The notes: generated by a model from the sequence alone, not told the origin. A stretch of 64,000 nucleotides of DNA from Fontibacillus panacisegetis (GCF_900102215.1 NZ_FNBG01000001.1:1-64000), one strand, 5' to 3'; counted from the stretch's first letter, positions 17,286 through 26,821 are shown. Translations and numbers: made by a program.

Positions 17286-19526
17286 CTAAGAACAAGATGT
17301 CCGTAAACAGTCTGCGGTGAGTGTTTTGGCATGTTGAACCATGTGTGTTGGAGTTCCCACAAATACAACTTCTCCGCCGTTTTTGCCTCCGTCAGGGCCA
17401 ATATCAATAATCCAGTCTGCTTGTTTGATTACATCTAGGTTGTGCTCAATAACGACCAAGGTGTTTCCACCGGATACGATCATATCAAACAATATCATGA
17501 GTTTTTCAATATCAGACAGATGTAATCCTGTTGTGGGTTCATCCATGACAATAATATTGCCCTTTTTTCCAAGATTCTTCGCCAGCTTGATTCTTTGACG
17601 TTCGCCGCCGGACAATGTGCTGAGTGGTTGACCTAACGTAAGGTAGGATAACCCCACTTGCTGCATAACTTTTAAATGTCGAACAATCTTGGAACCCTCA
17701 AATACTTCCAATGCCTCCGAAGCGGTTAGTGCAAGAAGCTGGACGATGTTGTTTCCTTTATATAAACATTCCATTGCTTCTTGATTGTACCGTGTTCCTG
17801 AACATACTTCACATTCTGTGACAATCGGGTCCATGAAAGCAAGTTCTGTTACAATGACACCTTTACCGGCACATACCGGACAGGCTCCTGCGGAATTAAA
17901 GCTAAACAGTCCTTCATCTTTGCTGTTCTCTCTAGCTAAAAGTTTTCGTATCTCATCAAAAAAACCAAGGTATGACGCTGGTGTAGATCGGTTGGTCGCA
18001 GTAATAGGGCCTTGGTCAATCATAACAATATCTTTTTCATACTGTTTGGCAAACACTTGAGATATGAGGGTGCTTTTACCCGAACCTGCAACCCCGGTCA
18101 CTACGGTCATGATGCCCAGCGGTATATCGACATTTACATTTTTCAAATTGTGTAGATTCGCTTCCCGGATAGGTAAACTGCCGACTCGCTGGCGCGGCTG
18201 TTGCTTGATCGGCAAGGACTGAAGCAAAGCCTTTCCAGTTAACGTATCTGCTTTAAGCAGTTCAGGATAGCTGCCCATAAAGACGATTTCTCCGCCGTTT
18301 TGTCCCGCCTGCGGACCAACATCAATCACATAGTCCGCTATGGAAATCACATCTTTATCATGCTCTACCACAAGTACCGTATTGCCCTTGTCACGAAGCT
18401 CTTTCAGTAAACTGTTCATACGGTAGACATCCCTTGGGTGCATACCAGTACTGGGTTCATCAAAGATATAAGTCATTCCGGTCAAGCTGCTGCCCATATA
18501 GCGGACTAGTTTTAGGCGCTGCGCTTCACCTCCGGACAAGGTAGGCGATTCACGCCCCAGATGCAAATATGGCAAACCAATATCTATCATCCTGTTTAGT
18601 CCCTCTATCAGCGTTTGTACCAGCATATTCACATTTTTATCAAATATATCAGAAAGAACCTCCCGCAATTCTGTAAGCTCCATATCGCACATATCTGCAA
18701 TAGAGTAGCCGTTAATCTTACAATTCAAAACCACCTCATTCAGCCGTTTCCCATGGCAATCTGTACACTCTTCCTCTGTAATCAGGTTTTGTGATTTATC
18801 CTTTGTATGCTTGCTTTTATCGCTGATATCCCGATTTAAGAGCGTTCGTGTATATTTATGAAACAACCCTGTAATTTTTGTGTTTTCCGGTTCGCTCTTG
18901 CCATCACGGGAGCCGTATAAAAGCAGGTTGTATTCCTCGGAAGAATATTCCTTAACAGGCTTGTCCAAATCAAAGAAACCTGAGCTTGCATACTGTTTCC
19001 AGTACCAAGAGCCGGGCTTGTATGTGGAATCTTTTACGCACCCCTCATTCCAAGATTTATCTTTATCCAGGATTGCGTTTATATCAATTTTTGTTACCTT
19101 TCCAAGACCTGAACATGTTTTACACATCCCGTTGGGGTCATTAAAAGAAAAGTAGGAAGCTGTGCCCGCATAAGGCTGACCAATCCTTGAAAACAACAGA
19201 CGCAAACTGGAGTATAGGTTGCTGATGGTTCCTACCGTTGAACGTGCATTGCCTCCAAGGGGAGATTGATCTACAACAACGCATGCGGTCAGGTTGTCAA
19301 TCCGTTCTACATTTGGTTTCTTATACTTAGGCAGTCTTGAACGCACAAATGACGGATAGGTGGCGTTCATTTGCCTCTGAGATTCGGCGGCGATTGTATC
19401 GAAAACAATACTAGATTTGCCGGAACCGGAAACACCAGTAAAAATTATGAGTTTTTCTTTTGGAATCGTAAAAGAAACATGCTTTAGGTTGTTTTCTGTA
19501 AGACCCTTGATAACAATATCAGCCAT
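17286..19526 (-). CDS. UvrA paralogue (class II, short form)
   Basis: 746 residues, against about 940 for true UvrA. Two ABC ATPase halves are seen: Walker A GVSGSGKSS and GVAGSGKST, signatures TLSGGEAQR and TLSGGERQR, Walker B YIFDEPSTG and IVMDEPTTG. Zinc-ligand pairs CKTC/CTDC and CPVC/CEVC are present. The missing length is the UvrB-binding region, so it cannot simply act in normal excision repair. Such paralogues occur beside antibiotic-resistance genes. AAGGAG precedes the ATG; an AraC/GyrI regulator is divergent 160 bp away. Confidence 0.88.
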   Translation of the reverse strand: MADIVIKGLTENNLKHVSFTIPKEKLIIFTGVSGSGKSSIVFDTIAAESQRQMNATYPSFVRSRLPKYKKPNVERIDNLTACVVVDQSPLGGNARSTVGTISNLYSSLRLLFSRIGQPYAGTASYFSFNDPNGMCKTCSGLGKVTKIDINAILDKDKSWNEGCVKDSTYKPGSWYWKQYASSGFFDLDKPVKEYSSEEYNLLLYGSRDGKSEPENTKITGLFHKYTRTLLNRDISDKSKHTKDKSQNLITEEECTDCHGKRLNEVVLNCKINGYSIADMCDMELTELREVLSDIFDKNVNMLVQTLIEGLNRMIDIGLPYLHLGRESPTLSGGEAQRLKLVRYMGSSLTGMTYIFDEPSTGMHPRDVYRMNSLLKELRDKGNTVLVVEHDKDVISIADYVIDVGPQAGQNGGEIVFMGSYPELLKADTLTGKALLQSLPIKQQPRQRVGSLPIREANLHNLKNVNVDIPLGIMTVVTGVAGSGKSTLISQVFAKQYEKDIVMIDQGPITATNRSTPASYLGFFDEIRKLLARENSKDEGLFSFNSAGACPVCAGKGVIVTELAFMDPIVTECEVCSGTRYNQEAMECLYKGNNIVQLLALTASEALEVFEGSKIVRHLKVMQQVGLSYLTLGQPLSTLSGGERQRIKLAKNLGKKGNIIVMDEPTTGLHLSDIEKLMILFDMIVSGGNTLVVIEHNLDVIKQADWIIDIGPDGGKNGGEVVFVGTPTHMVQHAKTLTADCLRTSCS

Positions 19527-19685
19527 ATATTCACTCCTTAAAAGTTAAGCTTCCTTAATATAGTGGTTCTGGTTCTAATCAATATTAACTAATCAGGTTC
19601 AGCCATTCATGATAATTTTTGCGAAGTTTAATGCCCTGTTTGCAACTATTACGGTATAATAAGTATTCAGATAGGAGGGGTGATA

Positions 19686-20558
19686 ATGGATTATCTCGCA
19701 TCACTTGAAAAAGCAATTGAATATATAGAGCAAAATTTGGATGAAGAATTATTTTCAGAGGATATTGCTAAAGCAGCGGGGTATTCTCTTTACCACCTCA
19801 CGCACATATTTACTGCTGTTATTGGCGAGCCAATCGGCAGTTATATTCAGAAGCGCAGGTTGTCAAATTCTTGCAAAAAGCTACTGTATTCAAATAAGCG
19901 AATTATTGATATCGCCATTGAGAGTGGCTTTGGTTCGTCAGAAGCATTCAGCCGTGCATTTAAATCTGTATATGGTGTTAGTCCTGTTGTTTATCGAAAA
20001 AATAATTCAGATTTATACATAGGTTCAAAAATGATGATCGACCGGGAAGCATTGCTACATCTTGCAGAGGGAATAACGATTAAACCTCGTATAGTCGAAA
20101 TAGATAAGATTTTTGTTGCCGGTATCCGTGGGGAAACATCCATTCTGCATAATATACTGCCTGACCTTTGGAACAGGCTGTTTGAAATACGCAACCAAAT
20201 ACCCACCTCATATGAAGCGCGCCGTTTTGGTATATGTGAGACAGACCGGACAAAAACGAATATATCAAAAGACGGTAATGTAACTTTTTCAGAGACAGTT
20301 GGTATAGAGGTAGATAATTTTCAGTGTTTGCCCAGAAATGTGAATACCAAAATAATTCCGGGTGGACGGTATGCTGTTTTTACACACAAGGGAACAGTAG
20401 CGACTCTTATAAAAACATATGACTACCTTTGGGGTAGTTGGGTTTTATTTACGAAGGAAACGCTGGATGAGCGTGAGGATTTTGAGATTTATGACAAACG
20501 CTTCCTTGGAGCTGACAACGTAGATTCACAAATAGATATTTATATTCCGATAAAATAA
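19686..20558 (+). CDS. AraC-family regulator with GyrI-like ligand domain
   Basis: 290 residues from the ATG after AGGAGGGG. Residues about 5-105 hold the two AraC HTH motifs (LFSEDIAKAAGYSLYHLTHIF and IIDIAIESGFGSSEAFSRAF), and residues 125-290 a GyrI/Rob-type effector domain. Regulators of this shape activate drug-response genes after binding hydrophobic cations or antibiotics. The divergent UvrA-like gene is the likely target. A TATAAT (19651-19656) without a good -35 fits an activator-dependent promoter. Confidence 0.88.
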   Translation: MDYLASLEKAIEYIEQNLDEELFSEDIAKAAGYSLYHLTHIFTAVIGEPIGSYIQKRRLSNSCKKLLYSNKRIIDIAIESGFGSSEAFSRAFKSVYGVSPVVYRKNNSDLYIGSKMMIDREALLHLAEGITIKPRIVEIDKIFVAGIRGETSILHNILPDLWNRLFEIRNQIPTSYEARRFGICETDRTKTNISKDGNVTFSETVGIEVDNFQCLPRNVNTKIIPGGRYAVFTHKGTVATLIKTYDYLWGSWVLFTKETLDEREDFEIYDKRFLGADNVDSQIDIYIPIK

Positions 20559-20661
20559 ATCTGTTAGATAGCTGACTGGTATATTGCTTTATAAAGTAGT
20601 CCTTTTATCATTTCCCTTTGTTAAATGATAAAAATGTTATGTGCTACAAAGATATATTTAA

Positions 20662-20708
20662 AAAGGCTGATAATCCAATAAAAGCAGCGGTTTATCAGCT
20701 TTTATTGT
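20662..20708 (+). terminator. Terminator of the AraC/GyrI gene
   Basis: GCTGATAA and TTATCAGC pair around a roughly 20-nt loop, then TTTTATTG follows. Confidence 0.6.
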
Positions 20709-21075
20709 TGGCAGAATAAACATTTTCTTTGTTGTCGTTATTAGGGATAGCTTGTTGGTGCTCTGCCCAAATCCCCGTCAGACAGCCTGCTTTCGCGTCT
20801 GTTAAGCGCCTGCGGCGCTGCGGCGGTTAAAAGTAGCAGCCGGGACCTTTTCCGGCCTGGATTTTTGCCTGTATATCAATGAGCAGATTGACCTTTGCCG
20901 TGGCTGGTTCAAAGGCACTACTGTCACCGGAAACTACACCCGCAATCCTTCGATTCTTTCCCGAATTGCCTGTTCCGCAAATTACACAGAATTCTCAAAA
21001 GAAGCCGTAATGAGACACCATTTCTAAAATGACACGATATTATCTCCCGTCTGACGATAGATTCCCTTTTCAGGG
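20709..21075 (+). other. Gene-poor stretch with an orphan reading frame
   Basis: An open plus-strand frame runs from about 20827 to a stop at 21025 and reads like protein (GLDFCLYINEQIDLCRGW, then NYTRNPSILSRIACS), but it has no start codon or ribosome site. It looks like the 3' end of a lost gene. I do not recognise the family. The remainder shows nothing. Confidence 0.25.
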
Positions 21076-21140
21076 TGAAAAAAATAGGACTATACCGGCA
21101 AAACCCTTTGTTTATCGAGCTTTCTTGGTATAGTCCTATT
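21076..21140 (-). terminator. Strong terminator behind the merR stub
   Basis: AATAGGACTATACC (21083-21096) and GGTATAGTCCTATT (21127-21140) form a perfect 14-bp stem with a 30-nt loop; on the minus strand it runs into TTTTTT. Confidence 0.8.
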
Positions 21141-21151
21141 ATATCGCCATC

Positions 21152-21219
21152 TTAATACCTAAGTGTACGTGTTGAGATAAAAATTGCTTTGATACTTGAC
21201 TTATGGTTTTCAATTCCAT
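21152..21219 (-). pseudogene. MerR-family regulator, N-terminal stub with frameshift
   Basis: From the ATG at 21219 (GGAGGG upstream) the frame reads MELKTISQVSKQF. After a one-base shift it reads ISTRTLRY and stops at 21152. Together these are the first 21 residues of a MerR-type winged helix. The rest of the gene is gone and a terminator follows. Its promoter is preserved. Confidence 0.6.
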
Positions 21220-21242
21220 GACTGTCCCTCCTTTCGGGTATA

Positions 21243-21273
21243 AGCATACAGGTTGACGCGATGTCAAAGTCAA
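21243..21273 (-). promoter_or_regulatory. MerR-type promoter with long spacer
   Basis: On the minus strand TTGACT and TATGCT are separated by 19 nt, and the spacer contains the dyad TTGAC-N5-GTCAA (21253-21267). Overlong spacers with a central dyad are the hallmark of promoters twisted open by MerR proteins. Confidence 0.6.
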
Positions 21274-21395
21274 GAGAGAAACCAAAAAAATTCGTTTTAG
21301 AAAACGCACGGAAAACCAAGATTATGCTCGCCGTGCAGATAATATAAATTTTCAAACTCTGCCGCCGCTTTCGCACTAACCATCGTCGATAGAGG

Positions 21396-21468
21396 ATACA
21401 TCCGCATACTCCGAAAAGCCTTTGTAATACGCGGGGACACATCACTGGTAGTATTCGACCATGTAATT
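21396..21468 (-). pseudogene. Fragment of a second APH-type phosphotransferase
   Basis: The minus strand reads YMVEYYQ-stop-CVPAYYKGFSEYADVSS, nearly the same as HMVEYYHRCIPAYYKGFSEYADIS in the intact gene at 15906-16937. Only about 24 codons remain and one is a stop. Confidence 0.7.
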
Positions 21469-21476
21469 TAAGCCCA

Positions 21477-22193
21477 TCATTCCTGAATTTCCGGACATAG
21501 CTCATGAATTTTGGAGATGAGATCTTCCGCATTCGAATGCAAGACATGATTCTGATCCTTCCAGGCCGATTTAAGAAAATAAGAAGCATGGTACTTCCAT
21601 CCTGAATGGCCGGGATTAAAATCCAATCGGATGTCCCGCTCAGGCTTTCCGCAGTATACCCGGGAACCCGGCCTGCGCCAGCGGCCGATCCTGGTAACCC
21701 TGTCAGGATCACGACCGCTGATGTAGGTGAATTGCTTATTGAACGGAATATCCTTCAAATGAAATTTGGGGCTCCCAACAGCAAAGACCTGCACCTGATG
21801 CATGCCATACCTCTCCCCCAGAACAAGTCCTGAACGATAGGCAACCACGCCGCCAGCGCTATGCCCGATCAGGAGAAGCTGATCTGCTGATGCCCCGTGC
21901 TCACGAATGATTTCCGATACGAGCCGCACCCTTCGGGACGAGCAATGAATCAGATCATATCCAACCTGCGCCAGCTGGCGCGTTAGTAGACGATGCTGTA
22001 CAAGACGGCTGGTTCCGCTTGCCATCCCGTAGGGAAAGATAACTACGATTTTAGCATCGGGGTATCTTTGGGCAACCTCGTACGCAGCGGCTTCGAAGTT
22101 ATTTCGGAACGTCAGAATACCGGCCAAAAAACAGACCACCGTTCGGCATTTCCCCGTACATGTGCTATGGGAGGAGACGTATGCTTCGATCAT
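21477..22193 (-). CDS. Lipase-like alpha/beta hydrolase
   Basis: 238 residues with the nucleophile elbow IGHSAGGVVAYRSG, like class 3 lipases. No signal peptide is evident, so it is probably cytosolic. Its ATG overlaps the stop of the helicase gene (ATGA), so it is translated by coupling. A linked function with the helicase is not obvious. Confidence 0.7.
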   Translation of the reverse strand: MIEAYVSSHSTCTGKCRTVVCFLAGILTFRNNFEAAAYEVAQRYPDAKIVVIFPYGMASGTSRLVQHRLLTRQLAQVGYDLIHCSSRRVRLVSEIIREHGASADQLLLIGHSAGGVVAYRSGLVLGERYGMHQVQVFAVGSPKFHLKDIPFNKQFTYISGRDPDRVTRIGRWRRPGSRVYCGKPERDIRLDFNPGHSGWKYHASYFLKSAWKDQNHVLHSNAEDLISKIHELCPEIQE

Positions 22194-24136
22194 GACTTCA
22201 GCTCAACGCCCTTGGGAAGCACGGATATCACTTTTTCCTTCACCTCGGGATGGGTCCGAAGCTCTTCGCCCATCAGCACGACGATGCCGGAGTCGTCCCG
22301 CGAACGGATCAGCCGGCCGATGCCCTGGCGAAGCCGCAGCAGCATATAAGGCATGTCCACCTCCTGAAAGGGGTCGGCAACGGCTTTTCGCCGGGCATTG
22401 AATACAGGATCAAGCGGTGGAAACGGCAGCGACCAGATGATCACGTTCGCGAGCGAAGGTCCCGGAACATCGAGCCCCTCCCACAGGCTGACCGCGCACA
22501 GTACGCTTTCCTCCTCTTGCTGGAATGCTGAGATCAGATGGCTGATTTCACTGTCGCCTTCATAGTAGAACGACATCCCGCCCAGCATTGGCTCGGCCTT
22601 CACGTTTTCCTTGAACTGACTAAGCTCTTCTCGGGTGCGGAAAAGAATCAGCGCTCTGCCACCGGTTTGCCGCAGAAGCCGCACCGCTTCCTTCATTTTG
22701 CCATCGAAGCCGTTAGCAAGAGGCCATAGCGGTGCCAAAACTTCCATCTGCGCCTGATACGCATAAGGTGAATCAACTGAAAAGGACAGGAAGCTCTCAA
22801 TGCCAAGACTGTCCGCGAGGTAACGGAATGAGTTCTCCACCGACATCGTCGCTGACGAAAATACAACCGGCATCCGAAGGTGGAACACCTGGCTTTTTAA
22901 CATTTCCTTAACCGTGCCCGGCACGACAGAGAGAATAAGCCCTTCCGGGCTGTCCTCCACCCAACTGATCACCGTCGACTCCGGTTGCTCGAACAGGAGG
23001 AGCGCTTTTTGTATCATCTCCATATGCTCCTCGACGATGCGAAGCTGATAGTGGTCCAGCGTATACAGCTCACCTTCGAAGACGAGTTCCTCTTCAATCG
23101 CCGAAATCAAGTTCCGGAACTTGCGCACTGCGCCGAGCAGCGTCTCGGTCAAGACGATTTCTCTGCGATCCGACCCCGCAATGGAAAGATTGTATCGCCC
23201 GAATGCGTTAAACATCACCTCGCTCTGCACGATGGCCTCATCGATCAGCACGGCCAGGGATTCACGGATCTCATTTTGCAGGAGTCGCGTAATTAATTCT
23301 TCAAAGGTCGCATGCTTCATTTTATAGCCGAACGCCTTCATGGCTGCCGATTCCAGCAGATGTCCCTCATCGAACACGACGGAGGAATGCTCAGGCAGAA
23401 GCGGCAGCTGGCCCTCCCGTTTACGGCCTTCGTAAGTCCACACATGCTCCAGATAATAATCATGCGAGCAGATGATGATGTCGGCGGCGCGCCGGTAGTG
23501 ATCCCTGGACAGCGTCTGTCCGCACCGGTGGCGGCGGTCGCAGGTGAAGCAATCCTGGAAGGGATCCCAATTGATGGTATTCCATTGTTCATCGTTAAGC
23601 TGAGAATAATTTCTCCGGTCTCCGTATGCATAAAATGCCTGCATGGGCGCAGAGGAATGGACGAAGTTGGGCAGGCCTGCCGCGATTTCTTCCCAATTCA
23701 CATCCGCCTTTGTTTGCATTCTCGCCTGATCCAGCTTCTTAAGGCACAGATATTGATCCGGCGATTTGCCGAGCCGCGCGTCGATGATCAGCTCCAAATG
23801 CCTGGTCAACTTCGCGATATCTCCCTCCGGCTTGACCAGCTGCTCAATCAAGGACTCGTCCGCGCAGGCAATGACCGCGGGCTTGCGCGTGTACCGCGCG
23901 TAACATACCGCATACAGAAGATAGGCCAGTGTTTTTCCTGTACCTACTCCCGCTTCGGCAAAAATCGTTTGTTTATCGGCAAATGCCTTTTCCAGTTGAA
24001 ACGCCATATAGATCTGCTCATCCCGAACTTCAAAGCCTGCTTCTGGCAGCAGCTCGTAAAATACGTCTGCCACCCAATCCGCAGCTTGTTGAATAAATGG
24101 GGTGCCAGGATCATAGGTAAAAGGGTAAGGTTCCAC
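22190..24136 (-). CDS. DinG/XPD-type superfamily 2 DNA helicase
   Basis: 648 residues. Walker A is AEAGVGTGKTLAYLL, the DEAH box is VVFDEGHLLE and motif VI is QGIGRLIRSRDDSG. Cysteines spaced CFTCDRRHRC and IIICSHDYY between motifs Ia and II could bind the Fe-S cluster typical of this group. It lacks the exonuclease domain of the long Bacillus DinG and so resembles YoaA/DinG forms. Likely role: resolving blocked replication structures. Confidence 0.88.
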   Translation of the reverse strand: MEPYPFTYDPGTPFIQQAADWVADVFYELLPEAGFEVRDEQIYMAFQLEKAFADKQTIFAEAGVGTGKTLAYLLYAVCYARYTRKPAVIACADESLIEQLVKPEGDIAKLTRHLELIIDARLGKSPDQYLCLKKLDQARMQTKADVNWEEIAAGLPNFVHSSAPMQAFYAYGDRRNYSQLNDEQWNTINWDPFQDCFTCDRRHRCGQTLSRDHYRRAADIIICSHDYYLEHVWTYEGRKREGQLPLLPEHSSVVFDEGHLLESAAMKAFGYKMKHATFEELITRLLQNEIRESLAVLIDEAIVQSEVMFNAFGRYNLSIAGSDRREIVLTETLLGAVRKFRNLISAIEEELVFEGELYTLDHYQLRIVEEHMEMIQKALLLFEQPESTVISWVEDSPEGLILSVVPGTVKEMLKSQVFHLRMPVVFSSATMSVENSFRYLADSLGIESFLSFSVDSPYAYQAQMEVLAPLWPLANGFDGKMKEAVRLLRQTGGRALILFRTREELSQFKENVKAEPMLGGMSFYYEGDSEISHLISAFQQEEESVLCAVSLWEGLDVPGPSLANVIIWSLPFPPLDPVFNARRKAVADPFQEVDMPYMLLRLRQGIGRLIRSRDDSGIVVLMGEELRTHPEVKEKVISVLPKGVELKS

Positions 24137-24164
24137 GTTATAAAATACCTCTGCTTTCTTGCTC

Positions 24165-24660
24165 CTAAGGTTCTGTCAAATCCTCGTTTATAATCTTTCG
24201 GTCTTTAAAATAATAAAGCTTATCATGGTCATTGATTTCGCGCAACACTTTGCAAGGATTCCCGACAGCGAGGACATTCCCGGGAATATGCTTGGTCACG
24301 ATGCTGCCTGCACCAATTACGGTATTGTCGCCGATTGTAACGCCGGGTACAATGATTACCCCCACCCCGATCCAGCAATTTCTGCTGATATGGATCGGGG
24401 CGTTGTATTGATAAGCCTTCTCGCGTAGTTCAGGCAAGATCGGATGTCCGCCCGTTGCTACCGTCACATTCGGGCCAAACATCGTGTAGTCCCCGACATA
24501 AATATGTGTATCATATACCAGCGTTAAATTAAAATTGGCATGTAATAGCGGGTCTTGTAAAATCGTATAGCTTTTCAAGGCAAAGCATTTGTTCTTTCAT
24601 AATTTGTTCGTCGCCGGGTAAATACAAATCACCGTTGTGCATTTTCGCTTTCATGTCCAT
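24165..24660 (-). pseudogene. Maltose/galactoside O-acetyltransferase, internal deletion
   Basis: The ATG at 24660 opens MDMKAKMHNGDLYLPGDEQ...CLEKLYDFTRP, the usual N-terminus of Maa-type enzymes. In the family about 45 residues follow before the left-handed beta-helix, but here the sequence jumps to HANFNLTLV in another frame and then continues normally through GNCWIGVG-like hexapeptides to NPCKVLREI (stop 24165). The deletion shifts the frame, so no full product can be made. The 137-residue downstream frame could in theory be read alone. Confidence 0.75.
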
Positions 24661-24719
24661 CTAATCGGTAATCGGTACAGGTTCTTGTCCTTGACTCGGG
24701 ACAATAACTTGTACCGATA
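24661..24719. repeat. Dispersed hairpin repeat, copy 2
   Basis: Inverted copy of 761-819: GTTCTTGTCC (24681-24690) pairs with GGACAATAAC (24699-24708, one mismatch), with shared flanks CTAATCGG and CGATAAAA. It lies directly upstream of the broken acetyltransferase. Confidence 0.55.
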
Positions 24720-24724
24720 AAACA

Positions 24725-24752
24725 AAAAAGCCGCAATTTAAGCGGCTTTCAA
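24725..24752 (-). terminator. Terminator after the stalk-domain gene
   Basis: AAAGCCGC and GCGGCTTT pair around AATTTAA; the minus strand continues with TTTTTTG. Confidence 0.85.
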
Positions 24753-24768
24753 TGTCTATACCTATTCC

Positions 24769-25464
24769 TTACTTCAATTCAGCTATGCTCACAGCGACCT
24801 GTTCAATTTGACTGCTGCTTAGGGAACCGTCAGGGGAGCTGATCGTCACCGTCCGGTCGTCCAGTTGGAAACCGAGCATCGGCGTTTCGGAAGGCGTATA
24901 CCACTTCGCGCTAACGCCGTTGGACAGCTTAACCTCCTTGGATTTATACCCCGTGGAATAATCCCGTGGCGACACATTCACGGTCATATGCTTAAAGATC
25001 AGATTGACCCCATCGCCCGTAGCTGCCGCTTTAACGTAATTGTCGTTTTTGGCCATTTGCTGTGGAGCATAGGCCGTCTCAAAGGATTCAAACTTGGCGT
25101 ATGCCTCTTTAATGGCCTTGATCTGTGCTTCACTGTAATTGATGGTCGTCCATTCATTTGCAATGCTTTCGCCATCATGCTCCGTTTCCAGCCGAATCTG
25201 CTGGCTAGCGGCATCGAACTCTACATCAATACCAGTCAGGCTGGAGATGGCCCGCACCGGCAAATACGTCGTATTCTGATAGGTGATCGGCACCAGCTTT
25301 TTGCCGTTACTGTCTGCTAAAGACTGATCTGCACCGTTTACGGTGAAGGAAATGCCGTGATTCAGATAAGCGTTGATCTTCTCCAGCTTGCTTCCGGCAT
25401 ACACGCCGGCGGCTCCCGATAAAGTCATTCCCAATACGATAACGGTCAATAGTGTTTTTTTCAC
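24769..25464 (-). CDS. Secreted protein with copper-amine-oxidase-like stalk domain
   Basis: 231 residues from the GTG at 25464 (AAAGGAGAG upstream). Signal peptide VKKTLLTVIVLGMTLSGAAG, then a stalk domain (about residues 30-90) with YLNHGISFTVNG and TYLPVRAISSLTGI, and a C-terminal unknown domain. These modules bind or present partners on the Paenibacillus cell surface. It follows the lipoprotein gene by 30 bp and is probably in the same transcript. Confidence 0.8.
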   Translation of the reverse strand: MKKTLLTVIVLGMTLSGAAGVYAGSKLEKINAYLNHGISFTVNGADQSLADSNGKKLVPITYQNTTYLPVRAISSLTGIDVEFDAASQQIRLETEHDGESIANEWTTINYSEAQIKAIKEAYAKFESFETAYAPQQMAKNDNYVKAAATGDGVNLIFKHMTVNVSPRDYSTGYKSKEVKLSNGVSAKWYTPSETPMLGFQLDDRTVTISSPDGSLSSSQIEQVAVSIAELK

Positions 25465-25493
25465 AACGAATCTCTCCTTTTTTCTGAACCATA

Positions 25494-26666
25494 TCATTTT
25501 TTGAAATCCACAATATGCGTAACGATTAGCTTCTCTTTATCGTCCACGGTAATGCCCAGCCTCGTGCCTGAAGGGTTCCAGCTCAGCGGGTATACCGGGT
25601 AATACGATAACCCTAGCGGTGATACCTTGCCTGAGACTGTATCAAAGATATAGATTCCGTTCATGCCACCCTGATCCTCGGTATAAACCGCGAAGGCCAG
25701 CTTCGAGGAATCGGGGGACCAGGACTGATGGGACAGTAAATCGCCCTTGCCGATCAACAAACCTTGTACATGACCACTCGTATCGTAAATGAGCAGGCGC
25801 GATTCTTCCTGCCCGCCGCTTCTTGAGGTGGAGACGGCAATCCGCTGACTGTCAGGAGACAGACTCAAGGTGGAGACATCCTTTGCGAGCAGAGTTGGTC
25901 GGGATTGTGTTGGGGTGAAGCTCTTCATTTGACCATTGGCATCGGTGTAATAAATCTTCCCATTACCCGTAGCAAATTCGGTGAAGCTCTCTACATCAGG
26001 ATCCTGAAGCTCGATCTTCTTCCGGGTACCGTCCACGGATATGTTCCATATCTCGCTCCGGTCCTGCATCGAGCCGGCGGCAAGAATATAGGAGTCCTTA
26101 TTGATCCAGCCGCCCACTTCCATATAATTGTCGACCTCGACCTTATGCCGCTCCCCTGTAGCCCTATTTTCGATCTCGTTCACGGCCTTATATTTGTCCT
26201 TCCAGGTCTGAATGAAGCTGTATTTCCCATCCGGCGATAGATAAGATTTGATGACTTCTCCCTGATCCGCTCCTGTCTGTTCCTTGATGCTCAGCCGCTC
26301 ACCGGTCTCGAGATCAACTTGAAACCTCTGGTAGCTAAATTGCGGTTCCTCCGTCGCGGTGGCCTGTTTCTCCACCATGGTGACTTGGATCTCCAGTTCG
26401 TGGTCCGAGAGCCATTTCTCGATATTGGCGCCGTTCATCTGGTGTATGCGCTGCACGGCAATTCCCTGCTCAGCAGGCGGTTTTCTCTCTTTGACTACTG
26501 TCAGTTCACGTTTTCCTCCTGTCTCCCCGGAACCGGATTGGTCAGTTGTATCCAGCGTGCTGCGCAACTGCTTATTACCTTCCTGTTCTGCGTCACAGCC
26601 GATTAAGATGCCGACAGACAGCAAGGACATGGCAATTAGACCGGCGATGTATTTCACTTTGTTCAT
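25494..26666 (-). CDS. Lipoprotein with TolB-like beta-propeller
   Basis: 390 residues from the ATG at 26666 (GGAGG 7 nt upstream). The lipobox LIGC ends a 25-residue signal, so the protein is lipid-anchored outside the membrane. The propeller blades are seen as YLSPDGKYSFIQTWKD, LSPDSQRIAVSTS and WSPDSSKLAFAVY motifs. It lies downstream of a two-component system and upstream of a stalk protein, suggesting a shared role in envelope sensing, but no ligand is evident. Confidence 0.8.
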   Translation of the reverse strand: MNKVKYIAGLIAMSLLSVGILIGCDAEQEGNKQLRSTLDTTDQSGSGETGGKRELTVVKERKPPAEQGIAVQRIHQMNGANIEKWLSDHELEIQVTMVEKQATATEEPQFSYQRFQVDLETGERLSIKEQTGADQGEVIKSYLSPDGKYSFIQTWKDKYKAVNEIENRATGERHKVEVDNYMEVGGWINKDSYILAAGSMQDRSEIWNISVDGTRKKIELQDPDVESFTEFATGNGKIYYTDANGQMKSFTPTQSRPTLLAKDVSTLSLSPDSQRIAVSTSRSGGQEESRLLIYDTSGHVQGLLIGKGDLLSHQSWSPDSSKLAFAVYTEDQGGMNGIYIFDTVSGKVSPLGLSYYPVYPLSWNPSGTRLGITVDDKEKLIVTHIVDFKK

Positions 26667-26821
26667 CAGGGACCTCCTGCATACAAATAAATATTTTGAC
26701 CCGGGCCGCGGTTGTTCAAAGCTCCCCATGGCCTTTAGTATAGAGAGACAATATTGCATAAGCATATCCGGCTTGTAACGAACTTGTAAACAATCGGGAA
26801 AGCCGGCATGGTCTGAATTAA

